Below are positions 32,860-44,847 of a stretch of DNA of 64,000 nucleotides, piece after piece. Each line of letters begins with the position of its first letter. Positions within the stretch are counted from its first letter, which is position 1. The notes below the pieces were generated by a model. It saw only the letters and a program-made list of their open reading frames with translations, was not told the origin of the DNA and did not search any database. The DNA is taken from assembly GCA_018398805.1 (NCBI GenBank), contig JAGFBZ010000712.1, positions 360,050-424,049 of the forward strand, given 5' to 3'. The position numbers were made by a program, and so were the translations under genes. The DNA comes from Hirundichthys speculiger (lineage: Eukaryota > Chordata > Actinopteri > Beloniformes > Exocoetidae).

Positions 32860-33970
32860 CCTACAATTGTTTGGGTCAGGCTGACTTGAGATTCTGTCTG
32901 CCTTCAGTTTTGCTGGTTTCATCTCGGTGGGAATAAATTTAAATGGCCGAATTACAGGTCAATTTTCCCTGAGCAGTGCTTGCAACTTCTCCATGTTCGA
33001 ATCCCATTCGCCAGAGTTCAAAAATCGTCACTAGCCTGTGGTTCAGAATCACATCCAGTTTCTGATTCAGCTCACCAATGCCCCTTTTCCATTAGTACCT
33101 ACTCGGCGCGGCTCGACTTGACTCGGCTCGACTCGATCTCGGTCTCAGTGGTTTTCCACTGTAGTTCAGTACCACCTCGATGTGGGTGGGGCCTTCATGG
33201 TAAGGTGGCCTGAAACGCATGTGTGGACTTCGTCATTCGACCATGGAGTAGACTTGCCGGCCATTCTTCGTTTTGTGAAGTAGACAATTGCAGGTAAAGT
33301 AAAATCGCTGTTGAGTTTGTTGTTGCCGAGTTTTAAATATGGCGGGTGTGGAGGAGTCGCTTAAGGCTCATCCGTGACGTTGCTCTCTGGCCAATCAATG
33401 GCCCGCGGCGTGGTGATGTTGTATTCTCGGCCAGACTCAGCCCGGATAGAACCCCAGCCAAGTAGGTACGAAAAAAGGAGGGCCGAGCCGGTACTATGAC
33501 CTAGCGGAAAACCTCCAAAGCGGAGCCGAATCGAGTCGAGCCGCGCCAAGTAGGTACTAGTGGAAAAGGGCCACAAGAGTATCAGTCTGAGTGTTCACAG
33601 CGCGGCTCACTCCAACACACATGGCAGGCAGGTTTACGGTGTCCAGGATGGAAACTGCTGTGTCATAAATTTTCCGATACAGCAGATATCCGCCAACTCC
33701 AAACAGCAGAAATCATGTGATCATAAATCCCAATAGGTACATGACTTTGCTGTCCACAATGAACGGGGGGGCAGACATCCCAGATTCCATCCATAAGAAT
33801 CCCTGATGTATTCAGCAGCCAGTGTTCCATCGGGACAGGAGGGCTCTCCTGTGCCCTGTTTTCTCAGTGAGAAAATTTGATCAATTGCATTGAGAAACCA
33901 GCTGACCAGATCCATGGTTAGAGATTTGAATATTATGCCGAGTGAGGCTCCAAAAAAAGCTCAGACAAGA
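32860..33970 (-). pseudogene. Unrecognised membrane-protein gene, degenerate copy 2
   Basis: The minus strand retains MDLVSWFLNAIDQIF, KQGTGEPSCPDGTLAA and ILDTVNLPAMCVGVSRAVNT, as in copy 1 (15723-16293). It has a stop inside the membrane segment, a frameshift and a 0.5-kb MITE in the distal part. Non-functional. Confidence 0.6.
33078..33574. mobile_element. MITE with about 45-bp terminal inverted repeats
   Basis: Left end gccccttttccattagtacc, right end ggtactagtggaaaagggc. The repeats match over about 45 bp with few differences and include the GGCTCGACTCG motif. It splits copy 2 of the membrane-protein gene; the unsplit target is seen at 15.85 kb. Confidence 0.8.
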
Positions 33971-34650
33971 CAGGAGAGAAGCAGCAGGGACAGACAGAGA
34001 GGAGCTCACAGAAATGCGTCCGCCTCCACCGAGAGCAGAAAGTAGTAGGAAAGTTAGAGAAAAGTTAAGCAAGTTATTCAAAACAATTCTGTGCCAGGCT
34101 ACCAAGGGCCAGCTCAGAGCTACCAGAGACACAACAAAGAGCAGGGAAGGAGGTTGTTATCGAAAACAATAGTTTCTTCTGCAATACACAGCACTTGGCC
34201 AGGTGCAAGAGCAAAAAGTTGTTTTTGAGGGGTAGCAGCTCGGGGTGACCTTGGAGGAGCTTCGAGCTGGAGAGGGCTGCAGGCTTTGTGCAGAATCATG
34301 GCAAATGATCACATATTCTGGATACCAATCAATCAGTTAATGAAGCTTTGGGACACACATTGGTACATAAATCGTTAGATAAAAGTTAGCTTTAGCTGAT
34401 TAGCTTTAGCTTAGCGAGCTATTTGACCAAATAAACAGGGTAACCTTGGGACCTGGGAGGAGCTGTGTGGTTGAATTGTGTATGTCATGATAATTATGTA
34501 CGCCTCTGCTGAGATGCCTGTACCTATCAGAATGACTATGTGACTCTGTCTGTGATTTATGCATGAACGACTGTATGTGAAACCAATCATGAATTGATGT
34601 GTGACCAAACAAGAAGGGTTATGTAAAATTTTGGGTAATTATGTACGCTA

Positions 34651-36972
34651 GGACACTCTAGGCTGCAGTTCGATGATCGACTTTATAATCGTATCGTCGG
34701 ACTTGCGGCCGCATGTCTTGGACACTCGGGCGAAGAGAGGGGCGGAGCTCTCAACTGATCACCACCTGGTGGTGGGTTGGCTCAGATGGTGGGGGAGGAT
34801 GCCGGTCAGACCTGGCAGGCCCAAACGTGTTGTGAGGGTTTGCTGGGAACGTCTGGCAGAGTCTCCTGTCAGAAGGAGCTTTAACTCACACCTCCGGCAG
34901 AACTTCGATCATGTTCCGAGTGAGGCAGGGGACATTGAGTCCGAGTGGGCTATGTTCCGGGACTCTATTGTTGAGGTGGCCGACCGGAGCTGTGGCCGTA
35001 AGGTCATCGGTGCCTGTCGCGGCGGCAATCCCAGAACTCGTTGGTGGACACCGGCAGTGAGGGATGCCGTCAAGCTGAAGAAGGAGTCCTATCAGGCCTT
35101 TTTGGCATGTGGGACTCTGGAGGCAGCTGACAGGTATCGGCGGGCTAAGCGGAACACAGCCTCAGCGGTTGCTGAGGCAAAAACTCGGACATGGGAGGAG
35201 TATGGAGAGACCATGGAGAACGACTTCCGAACGGCTTCGAAGAGATTCTGGTCCACCATCCGGCATCTCAGGAGGGGGAAGCAGTGCTCCGTTAACACTG
35301 TATACAGTGGAAATGGGGAGCTGTTGACCTCGACTCGGGACATTGTGGATCGGTGGAGGGAATACTTGAAGACCACCTCAATCCCGCCGACACATCTTCC
35401 AATGAGGAGGCAGAGTCTGGGGACTCAGGAGTGGACTCTCCTATCTCTGGGGCTGAGGTTGCCGAGGTGGTTAAAAAGCTCCTCGGTGGCAGGGCCCTGG
35501 GTGTGGATGAGATCCGCCCGGAGTTCCTCAAGGCTCTGGATGCTGAGGGGCTGTCTTGGTTGACACACCTCTGCAGCATCGTGTGGACGTCGGAGACAGT
35601 ACCGCTGGATTGGCAGACTGGGGTGGTGGTCCACCTCTTTAAAAAGGGGGACCGGAGGGTGTGTTCCAACTACAGGGGGATCACACTCCTCAGCCTCCGT
35701 GGCAAGGTCTATTCGGGGGTCCTGGAGAGGAGGGTCCGTCGGATAGTTGAATCTCAGATTGAGGAGGAGCAGTGTGGTTTTCGTCCTGGCCGTGGAACGG
35801 TGGGCCAGCTCTACACCCTCTTCAGGGTCTTGGAGGGGGGCATGGGAGTTCGCCAAACCGGTCTACATGTGTTTTGTGGACTTGGAGAAGGCGTTCGACC
35901 GTGTTCCCCGGGGACTCCTGTGGGGGGTGCTTCGGGAGTATGGGGTGCCGGGCTCCCTTGTACGGGCTGTCCGGTCCCTGTATGACCGGTGCCAGAGTTT
36001 GGTCCGCATTGCCGGCAGTAAGTCGGATTCGTTTCCAGTGAGGGTTTGACTCCGCCAAGGCTGCCCTTTGTCACCGATTCTGTTCATTACTTTAATGGAC
36101 AGAATTTCTAGGCGCAGTCGAGGTGTTGAGGGGATCTGGTTCGGTGGCCTCAGGATTGGGTCTCTGCTATTTGCAGATGACGTGGTTCTGTTGGCTTCAT
36201 TGAGCCGTGATCTACAACTCTCACTGGAGCGATTCGCAGCCGGTTGTGAAGCGGCTGGGATGAGAATCAGTGCCTCCAAATCCGAGCCCATGGTCCTCAG
36301 CCGGAACAGGGTGGAGTGCCCTCTCCGGGTTGGGGATAGGGTCCTTCCCCAAGTGGAGGAGTTTAAGTATCTCGGGATCTTGTTCACGAGTGAGGGAAGG
36401 ATGGAGCGGGAGATCGACAGATGGATCGGTGTGGCATCTGCAGTGATGCGGGTGCTGCGCCGGTCTGTTGTGGTGAAGAAGGAGCTGAGTCGGAAAGCGA
36501 AGCTCTTGATTTACTGGTCGATCCACGTTCCTACCCTCACCTATGGTCATGAGTTTGGGTAGTGACCGAAAGAACAAGATTGTGGATACAAGCGGCTGAA
36601 ATGAGCTTCCTTCACAGGGTGGCCGGGCTCTCCCTTAGAGATAGGGTGAGAAGCTCGGTCATCCGGGAGGGGCTCAGAGTAGAACCGCTGCTCCTCCGCA
36701 TCGAGAGGAGCCAGATGAGGTGGCTCGGGCATCTGGTTAGGATGCCTCCTGGACGCCTCCCTGGTGAGGTGTTCCGGGCACGTCCCACTGGGAGGAGTCC
36801 CCGGGGAAGACCCAGGACACGCTGGAGGGACTATGTCTCTCGAAAGGCCTGGGAACGCCTCGTGATTCCCCCAGAGGAGCTGGAAGAAGTGACCGGGGAG
36901 AGGGGGGTCTGGGCTTCCTTACTCCGGCTGCTGCCCCCGCGACCCGACCTCGGATAAGCGGAAGAAGACGGT
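34651..36972 (+). mobile_element. LINE (endonuclease tail plus reverse transcriptase), multiply frameshifted
   Basis: Opens in the endonuclease (DFIIVSSDLRPHVLDT, then STDHHLVVG with the SDH-type catalytic His). The RT follows in pieces in different frames: [51 protein letters not shown] block near 36060, LLFADDVVLLASLSRD. It ends with QMRWLGHLVRMPPGR and GRPRTRWRDYV. The 3' tail is ggataagcggaagaagacgg. Flanked by tatgtacgc on both sides. Dead copy; clade (Rex/RTE/L2) not assigned. Confidence 0.85.
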
Positions 36973-37373
36973 ATGTACGCCTCTGTAGATGTGGATAAAC
37001 CAATCATGAATTGTTATGTGAGTTTTGGGAAATTATGTATGCCTATGCAGATGTGAGTCAACCAATCAAGAGTTGTGGATTCTGAGGAAGACCAAACAGG
37101 GACTTTTTGGGGCTGAGGCAGGCTGGTTGAGAGAGAGAGCATAAAGACTGAGGAGGAGAAGAAATCGGGGTTCTTCCTGTGGGCGTCTTCGAAGAAGCAG
37201 GACTGGCTTGGGACCAAGGAGAGCTGACCAACCATCGGAGGGAAAAACCTGGTGGGAATTCTTCAAGAATAAAGACAGAAAACGCTCAGAACGGGATCAA
37301 CCGAAGCTTCCAAACTTCTTGAGGATAGTTTAGACTCTAAGAGTTTTGCTAGCAGCGAGTTTTGCTGCGAGTT

Positions 37374-37454
37374 TTGCTAGCAGTGAGCTAGGCTAAACTC
37401 AAAAGGCTCTAAACTTTAGAGCCTTTTGAGTTTAGCCTAGCTCACTGCTAGCAA
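37374..37454. repeat. Perfect 40-bp palindrome with 1-base spacer
   Basis: Left arm 37374-37413 and right arm 37415-37454 are exact reverse complements, separated by one C. Such a perfect hairpin is unusual and may be recent or an assembly fold-back. Confidence 0.9.
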
Positions 37455-37828
37455 GTAGGAGGGGTCGGATATAGAAGGTGTGAGTCCGAGCACAGACCTC
37501 TTCATTAAATGGAAAGGAGTATCAACTTATATGCATGTATCCTTTGAGAATATGGATGTATGTGTGCGTGTATGTATGTGAGAGAGAAACTAAGTTTGCT
37601 TCAAGCTTTAGGAGGATTCCAAGATGGCAGACGAGGTCATGTGGTGACTTCTTCCCCTACCCAGATTGCCGCCACCTCACGCGATCAACTAGGGGGATCT
37701 TACAAGTTCCAGAGACGATTACAGTGGCTACTGTAGCTTCAGAGAAGTTGACCTCATCCAAAATAAAAAACACAGAGTGAAACTTTGGTTTATATAAAGA
37801 AAATATATTGAAACAACATGAGAAGTGA

Positions 37829-37944
37829 TTAGTTAGTTTGGACTTCATGTATTTCTACATCTGTGTCCTCAGATGAACTCTTACCTGATGATAATGAAGG
37901 TCCATCTGTTGAAATCTTTTTCAGTTGGCCTAGTAAAATATTTC
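37829..37944 (-). CDS. C-terminal extension exon of the caspase
   Basis: Acceptor cctcaacag, phase 1 entry, encoding NILLGQLKKISTDGPSLSSG then KSSSEDTDVEIHEVQTN and stop. The paralogue at 57434-57588 keeps the same frame with a later stop. Alternatively a gtaagt inside the exon could be a donor to a further exon. Confidence 0.55.
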
Positions 37945-40900
37945 CTGTTGAGGGAAAGAGTATACATATGAAAACAAGACCTCGATATTTACTTTTTGAT
38001 GTAATATTACGTGAATCAGTGCATTTAAAGCAGCAGAGAGGACTTTGCAGTTTTTGCACTGGACTCAAGAGCCACGTTGCGTGTGTTGTCTGCGTCCGTC
38101 ACCATGGATTTTAAATGGGGTGACATAATCCCTTGCCAAACTGAATTATGGGCAGCCCATGTCGCATCAACTGCGCTGGTCGGTCAAAAGTTGGGGGTGT
38201 TGCCGCAATGCCCTTATGCAAGTCCAGCATTAGCGCTTTGGCTCCCCCTATAGGAGGTGGAGGTTAAGTTGCTTTTACAAAGGCATCTTAAATTAACCTA
38301 ATCCTTCCTTGGTTACTCCCGGTTACCTCGGTTCCTCGGTTTTTCTGTTATTACTTTCTTGAGTACTTGAGACAATGAGTCTTCCAACTGAAAGCCACGG
38401 TTTTAGAGGCACTGATTCTCATCCTCACTGCCTCACACTTTACTGTAAAAAGCCCCACCATCACCTCAGGATCCTGGCCTGATGATGCCAGCAGGAGCTC
38501 ATCTGCAAATCATTCTCTAAAAGCAGAGATTAAGTTCTGATCCCCTCCTACACCTAATTGCTCCTCTACTTAAAAAGGGGAACCACTGGGCCGGTCTTCC
38601 AATCCAGAGAGACTGGCCCTGATGTCCTTAGGGAACTCAGGCTGTACATTACCTGTACATCGTAGGTTTCTCTTTTACCAACCATCTTGTTTCTGGAAAG
38701 TTTCAGGCAAAGCTAATAGGGAACAACACACATCTTTTTGTGTAGTTGTTTTACAAATGCACATTACAAGGTTCATCAGAGATCATCATCAAGTTTTCTC
38801 TGTTTCAGACTTGTTTTTTCTTTACATAAAAGAGCTGATTGAATGAACTTTGCAACACTGACCTGGGACGAGGTAGAATTTCTTTGTTAGAGTGCAGCGG
38901 TCTTTGGTAGGCATCTGCATTCCCCCATCAGGAGGACAAACTTCAAAGCGTTGCATGACCTGTGGCATTGACATTAAAAAAAAAGATTTTATTGATGGAA
39001 GTTGACAGTCTAAACCTGGTTGATGACTCAGAATTAATTTTCCTGCAGGCCAAGAGAATTAAACACACCTTTGGCCACATTTTTTGCCTCTGTGAATCGA
39101 TTCATGTAGAATTGCAGGATTTGTCCTGACAATTGAAGAAAATAAATCCAAAGCGGAATCCACATCTATGATTTGGTTAAAACTGAAACTGATATTAAAT
39201 AAACTGATATTAATCCTATTTGGGATGGGGGTTACAGCCAACCTACAGAGGTTAGGAAAGACATTTCTACCCTCAGGGTGACCTCAGGTCTAACTGGGAG
39301 CGTTTTAGAAGTGGAGCGCCTTCAAGTTCAAGTTGAGTTAGATTTGTGAGATCACAGGTTCAGTTGAAAGTTTCAAGACCACATAAGGATTGATGATATT
39401 TTAAAGAGATGCTTTGTTGTGCTGTTTATTGTGCAGTCCATTGTGACTGGCGGTGGGCTGGTCTGGATGTGTCCAGGGACAAAGCTTAGCTAAGCAGCAG
39501 GCAGCAGCGATTATTTCTGATGTGATAACAATATGATGCATATTTGTGACTCACTGTTCCTTTTGTTATGTGTAGCATTATTTATTTGAAAAAGTTTACT
39601 TACTTTTCTAAACAGTTCCTCAATGTCGTCCTTGTGGAACCAAGTGTTGAACACGTCAACAATATATCTAATAAAATAAGACCCATCTTCAACTGATCTG
39701 TAAGCCACAGTATCTGCAAGCAAACAGATAAACACAGTTTTCAGAGTTGGTGTTTGACTTTCATCAGAGATTCATTGTTGAAAGGTGGAGAACTCACGAG
39801 GGGTGGAGGCAAGGACAGAGATGAAATCCTTTTCTTTGTGTACCACCACATCTCTCATAAAATCATATACCCTGAAGAACATTGGTGAGTCTGTCTCTAT
39901 GGATGCAGAATCCTGAGGTGGAGATTGTGTCTCACCATGTAATATCACTGATCCTAACTCAGCTGAAAAACAATATAAAGACTTGCTCAGAGGTGTATGA
40001 CTGCACATGGACATAATAGTGTATTCATATTAACACTAAACTCCTACATAATGATGTTTGTGTAAGAGAACAGAAGAGACTCACCTCCATTGCAGGTCTG
40101 AATGAGGATGATCTTTGGTTTGTTCAGTAAAGCAGGACAATGCTCCGAGCTTAGGTGCTGGTAAAGTTGGTCAATTTGATACACGTTACCATCAGAGCTG
40201 TAGAAAACTCCCAACTCCCCATGAGACATGATGACCACGAACACACTGTCTGTGCCGGTCAGTTTTGAATGTTTACTGAACCGAATAAGAGCGTGATCAA
40301 TTTCCTGAAGGGACAAAAGGAGTCAGGCACATTAGCTGCGTAGCTTTATCCACCCACATTAATCTCTGAAGGTGAAAAAACATCATGGCATCAATACCAT
40401 ATATACTGAGAATCCAAACCCAAAATTTGAGAACCAAAAACCAAAGAAGCAAAACCCAGAATTCAGAACCAAGCTATCCCTGTAAATGAGCACCTCTTGA
40501 TGTCCATTCACTCATGTTTTTCCTCTGGGAGGCTAAAACACACTGGCGGATGCCCAGATGGGGGCGGGAACTACTCGCTCATTGGCTACTTCATGCTTGA
40601 CTTCTGAGCTGTGAATAAAAACCAGTAAAAGTTCCCAATCACTGATAAACTTTGTGTAAAATGATTTGAAATTGTGAAAAGCTGCAGGTCTAAAACACCG
40701 ACGAGACATTTGGAACGACCAACATTGAACATGTGAATTTCATACCGAAAACAGTTTCACAGAAATTCATTCTGCTTATATTTCAGTGAGAGCAGGGAGC
40801 TGGTGGAGGATAAACTAGAGAGGTGGAGATCTGACCTGGTAAGGAGAAGAATAAAGGTTATCTGCAGCAAGACAGAATAGATGTGTGTGAATGAGAGGAA

Positions 40901-42542
40901 CCCAAGTGGAACAGTGAGGCTACAGGGAGCAGAGATGAAGAAGGTGGAAGATTTTAAATTCAGTTCAGAGCAATGGAGAGTGTAGAATGAAGAAGCATGA
41001 AGTAAGCAGGTTGGAACAGGTAGAGAAAAGTGTCAGGTGTGATAAGAGTTTCAGCACGAATGAAACGAGAGGTGTACAAGACGGTGGTGAGACCTGTGAT
41101 GTTGTCTGGTTTAGGGACTGAGGGAAAGACAGGAAGTAGAGTTGGAGGTAGAAGAGGTTAAATGTTGAGGTTCTCTTTGGGAATAATGAGGATGGACAGG
41201 ATCAGGAATGAGAACATCAGAGGAAGAGTGAAAGTCAGAGAGTCCAGACTGAGATGGTTTGGACATGAACAAAGGAGGGATAATAAATATATCAGTAGAA
41301 TGATAATGAGGTTGGAACTACCAAGAAGGAGGTCTGGAGGAAGACCAAAGAGGAGATTTATGGATGTAGTGAAAGAGGACATGAAGTTAGTTGGTGTGAC
41401 AGAAGAGGGTGGCGAGGATAGAGTTAAATGAAGGTGGATGATTCGATGTGGAGACTCCTGAAGTGAACAGCTGACAAGAAAAGAAGAAGAAGAAGAAGAA
41501 GCTTCTTTGGTTCTGGGGTTTGTTTCTTTTTGTTTAAGGGATTTTGATGTGATACCATAAAATTGTTTGTATCAATAAAAGTACCTCTGCAGTCAAATCT
41601 CTGTGTTTCACCACCTCGTATCCCAGGTTAGTGAGCAATGTGTCCATGGCCTCCTCATCTTTCTCGGCTCCACGTCTTCTACTAAAAAATCTAAAGTTCA
41701 TAATATTGATGATCAGGGCGACGCGGTTTGATATGGACTCCTCAGTCACTGGGTAAATCTGAAAGACAAAAACAGGTCGGCTCCAGCACATCCTGACAAT
41801 TTAAATACCAGAATTAAAAGATTCAAAGAAAAACACATTTGAAATAAATTGTTGCTGTAGCTGCAAACAGCTGTGAAAACTACAGCTTTATCTGACTTCA
41901 GACAACGCACTTGTTCATCCTGAACGTCTGTGTGAACGACATCTGCTTTGATGATGGGTTCAGACAAACATGGCTGCTCCTTTTGGGAGACTGTATCTAG
42001 AAATAAAACATTAGATAACTTTCAGATCTTTGGGAACATTAAAGTAAAACTAGCTTGGATTATTAAAGGAATTTTGTAAAACAAAGGTGACATGATTGGA
42101 TCTGCATGTGGGACTTATTTCCTGCTCACCTGGCTGACCGTCATTCCTATTCATCTTCTTGAATATTAACCTCATCACCTCCATGGCATTTTTTGAGGTA
42201 TACGTCTCGACCATCAGGTTGACAGTATCTGTGCGGTCTGCTTTCTCCAGGTAGCACTGTTTGATGGCTGTGAAACCATCCAGTAAATCTGGGTCCTCGA
42301 GGTACCATTTGAAGAGTTTCAGATCCTCCTTTCCCAAATCCTCCAGCTTTTCAGCATCACCTGCTTGACAGGCTTCTCCATCTTTGGTCTAGAAAAACAC
42401 AGAAACATCTTCAATCACACTCTCCTGTCTGTCAGTCAACCAAGAATGTATATGTACAATGTGCAATGTACCTTGCAGTTTTTCTTCATATGAGATGTCT
42501 CACCTGCTCTGAATAAACCACAGGTCCTTCAATCGTTCCCAT
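37829..42542 (-). CDS. casp1: PYD-containing inflammatory caspase (caspase-1/caspa-like), complete
   Basis: Exons: 42542-42504, 42388-42130, 41996-41911, 41758-41585, 40304-40085, 39962-39798, 39713-39604, 38959-38863, 37944-37829. All GT-AG, phases agree, total 1266 nt (421 codons plus stop). Starts MGTIEGPVVYSEQ. PYD about residues 25-100, p20 with SRRRGAEKD (S1 pocket Arg), MSHGE (catalytic His) and LIQTCNGG (catalytic Cys), p10 with VAYRSVEDGSYF and ELFRK, then GGMQMPTKDRCTLTKKFYLV. The usual QACRG is QTCNG here. The family cleaves pro-IL-1 and gasdermin after recruitment through PYD to ASC or NLR. A 38-residue tail encoded by the last exon goes beyond the usual FYL-PG end. An RTE fragment lies in the intron between p20 exons. 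Confidence 0.88.
40085..40304 (-). CDS. Caspase p20 catalytic exon (His and Cys)
   Basis: 220 nt, phase 0 to 1. VFVVIMSHGELG carries the catalytic His and KIILIQTCNGG the catalytic Cys. The Arg of the QACRG signature is Asn and the Ala is Thr. Confidence 0.88.
40770..41495 (+). mobile_element. RTE-clade LINE 3' fragment
   Basis: The plus strand encodes remnants of the RT thumb (phrase gagctggtggaggataaact) and a clear RTE C-terminus: ESRLRWFGHEQRRDNKYISR and GGRPKRRFMDVVKEDMK. Ends in an AAG repeat. Lies in the caspase intron 40305-41584, opposite in orientation to the gene. Confidence 0.75.
42130..42388 (-). CDS. PYD exon of the caspase
   Basis: 259 nt, phase 0 to 1. Encodes KLEDLGKEDLKLFKWYLED, then DGFTAIKQCYLEKADRTDTV, NLMVETYTSKNAMEVMRLIF and KKM. 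Clear pyrin domain, related to that at 11010-11244. Confidence 0.85.
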
Positions 42543-42770
42543 GAAATAAGAACCAAACTTACAGCTAACAAGTACACAAACGAGTACTACAGCCACAGAA
42601 GTGTAAAAAAACACAACCAGACATCGAAGAACAAACCTCCATCTGACCGTTGGACTCTGTCAAAGATAAGAACTGTTTCCAGGAGTTATCCACAGCCCCT
42701 CCCATCAGTTTATCTTAACTGTGTCTTCATTTCTTCCTGGTTCATTCTCAGTGGACGTTGAATTCAGGAA
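42543..42770 (-). promoter_or_regulatory. Conserved upstream region of the caspase gene
   Basis: Matches 17991-18240 almost completely. Further upstream, 43200-43443 matches 18660-18915. Retention across the duplication marks it as the likely promoter. Confidence 0.4.
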
Positions 42771-43443
42771 GACAATCTCTGCAGTGACTAAATGGAGGAT
42801 AAGGGAAGACTGACAGCGAGATAAAACAGCTACATAACCAGTGTTCGCCATCTATGAAGCTTTCCCTTAAGCATAAGCTTGATAAAAAAAAAAAAGTCTT
42901 AGCCCTCGCATTAAAGGTAGAGAGGGTGTCTGCTTCCTGAACTGAACTCTACACAGATACCAGACTGGTCTGGACCAGATTTAGCATCAACCTGGCACCG
43001 GTGGCTGACTGCTGGCATGACAACAGGTGTGTCATCCAGATGTGGGCCACGTCTGGCAATGATGGCACTGCTGAGATCATGGAATTCCACACGTGCCCCT
43101 ATTGTGGTTGAGCTGATGTTACCCATGTCTGTCTTACATGAACAGGCCTGCATGTGCTCTCAGTGAACCACAAAGAATATTTAAGTCTTAGCTTAATATT
43201 AGATAGATACTAAATCTCTCAGTATTCTCTGTAGCATTGGCTGATGCATGCGTTAAAGTGTGAAAACTGGAAAATTCGCAAACTTTTGACAGAAGCTACA
43301 CTGCTCCCACAACCCTTCAGCTTGGCAACGCTTGACGTCACTTCATTCAAAAAATTCTGAGAAAAAGAGAGAAAAAAATCCACGTTCAGTCAGCTAAGTG
43401 AGATTCAACTTTCCTTTTTTACGGGAAAGAAAAAGCCATCCTT

Positions 43444-44847
43444 CAGAGGCGGCTGGCCCATAGGGGGCGCTAGGGCGCCGCCCCACCAGCTGTGGAGGGG
43501 AAAAATATTTATTCTATTTTATTTTTATTTATTTTTTTGATCAGCATCAGATTAATTAATAGTATGTGTGTCCCTACATGCGATTTTAATAATTTAAACA
43601 ACATTTCCACCAAATGACACTCATTAAACAATGAATTTCCACCGACCTACAGTGCGTCATTCTCTCACGGGGCGCTCGGCAAAGCGCCCCTGACCTGCAG
43701 CTAAATAGCCAATCCGGTTATGGTTGCTAGGGAAAAATGATTGATAATTGGCCTATCAACGTCACCAAATTTAATGCCGATGGGGCGCTGGAAATGTCGC
43801 CCCAACAGCTACGTAAAATGCGTGAAGGTTTATGAGCTAGAGCTACGTGAAGGGCCGGCGGTAGTTTTATTTCGAGAGCGACTCCCAGACTCTGTCCTAC
43901 GTCGGAAGAAAAAAAATACGGCAACGAGGAAGAGAGATGGCGACAACTGGAGTTCAAGAGCAGCTTCCACCTAATTCGGTGAAATCATTATTAATGTTCC
44001 CTTTTGTGAGACGGACGACGGAGAAAAAACTTCTCGTTAAGGAGCTGGGACCCGACAAGCCTGAAATTAACATTTTCCAGTAAACGAAGGAGAAAGGTAA
44101 ATCATACAAACTGAGTTTTTGTCAGAGTTGGTTAAACCCTGAGATGTGGCTGCAGGTTGTGGAGCAGCTAATGCACTTTTCTGTTTCCCCTGTATCCTCT
44201 TCAGAAGTGACAGATGTGATTGGACTTGGACAAAGACTGGACTAACTGACTTAAAGCACCTCTGAACGGTTCAAGAAACACGAGAGATCCAAAGTTCACA
44301 TGGAAAACTGCGTAAAGCTAGCTGTGCTCAGAAAGATTAGCATAGCAACGCAGCTAGATGATGGGCACCACATTACTGAAAGAGGGCACAATGAAGAGGT
44401 AGATAAAAACCGTAATATTGTGTCCAAGATGATCAATTGTGTTAAATTTTGTGGTGCTTTTTGAATAAGCAATGTGGGGACATAATGTCTGCTAGTCCTG
44501 GTACTGAGGTACATTGATGGACGCAACAATAAACAGGAGCGGTTCTATTGATTCATCAAGCTACCCAACAGCTGTGTGGATTCAACAGCTGGTGTCTTAT
44601 TGGAGAGGCTGCACAGCATCCTTCCGGAGGGACAATTTACCCCTTGATTGTATAGTATTTGATAGCATAAAGTCTAATATAGCTGTAAATTGTTACTTCT
44701 TATTTGAAACTGGAAACTGAAATTAAATTATTATTGTGGACCTGTTTTCATTTTCCGACTGTTCATTTTAATGCTTATGCTAGATTAGGCAGGAAAAAAT
44801 GTTGGCACACCAGCCCCACCAAGATTTTTTTTCACCAGCCGCCACTG
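43444..44847 (+). mobile_element. hAT transposon, internally decayed, with ZMYM1-like transposase remnant
   Basis: Termini cagaggcggctgg and ccagccgccactg. Exact 8-bp duplication ccatcctt at 43436-43443 and 44848-44855. Inside, from 43937, remnants MATTGVQEQLPPNSVKSLLM, KELGPDKPEINIFQ, a TTF-type region and SIATQLDDGHHITERGHNEE resemble ZMYM1-like hAT transposases, with stops and most of the catalytic part missing. Absent at the paralogous site near 18915. Confidence 0.82.

Noticed and set aside
35092..36387. Several minus ORFs over 80 aa within the LINE
   Set aside because: GC-rich antisense frames of the broken RT.
19793..42542. Idea that NLR A/B and the following effector form one transcript
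   Set aside because: The SPRY exons end in stops, and the effectors have their own first exons with conserved upstream regions.
42911..43153. 80-aa minus ORF upstream of the caspase
   Set aside because: Short and repeat-like, not conserved in frame in block A.
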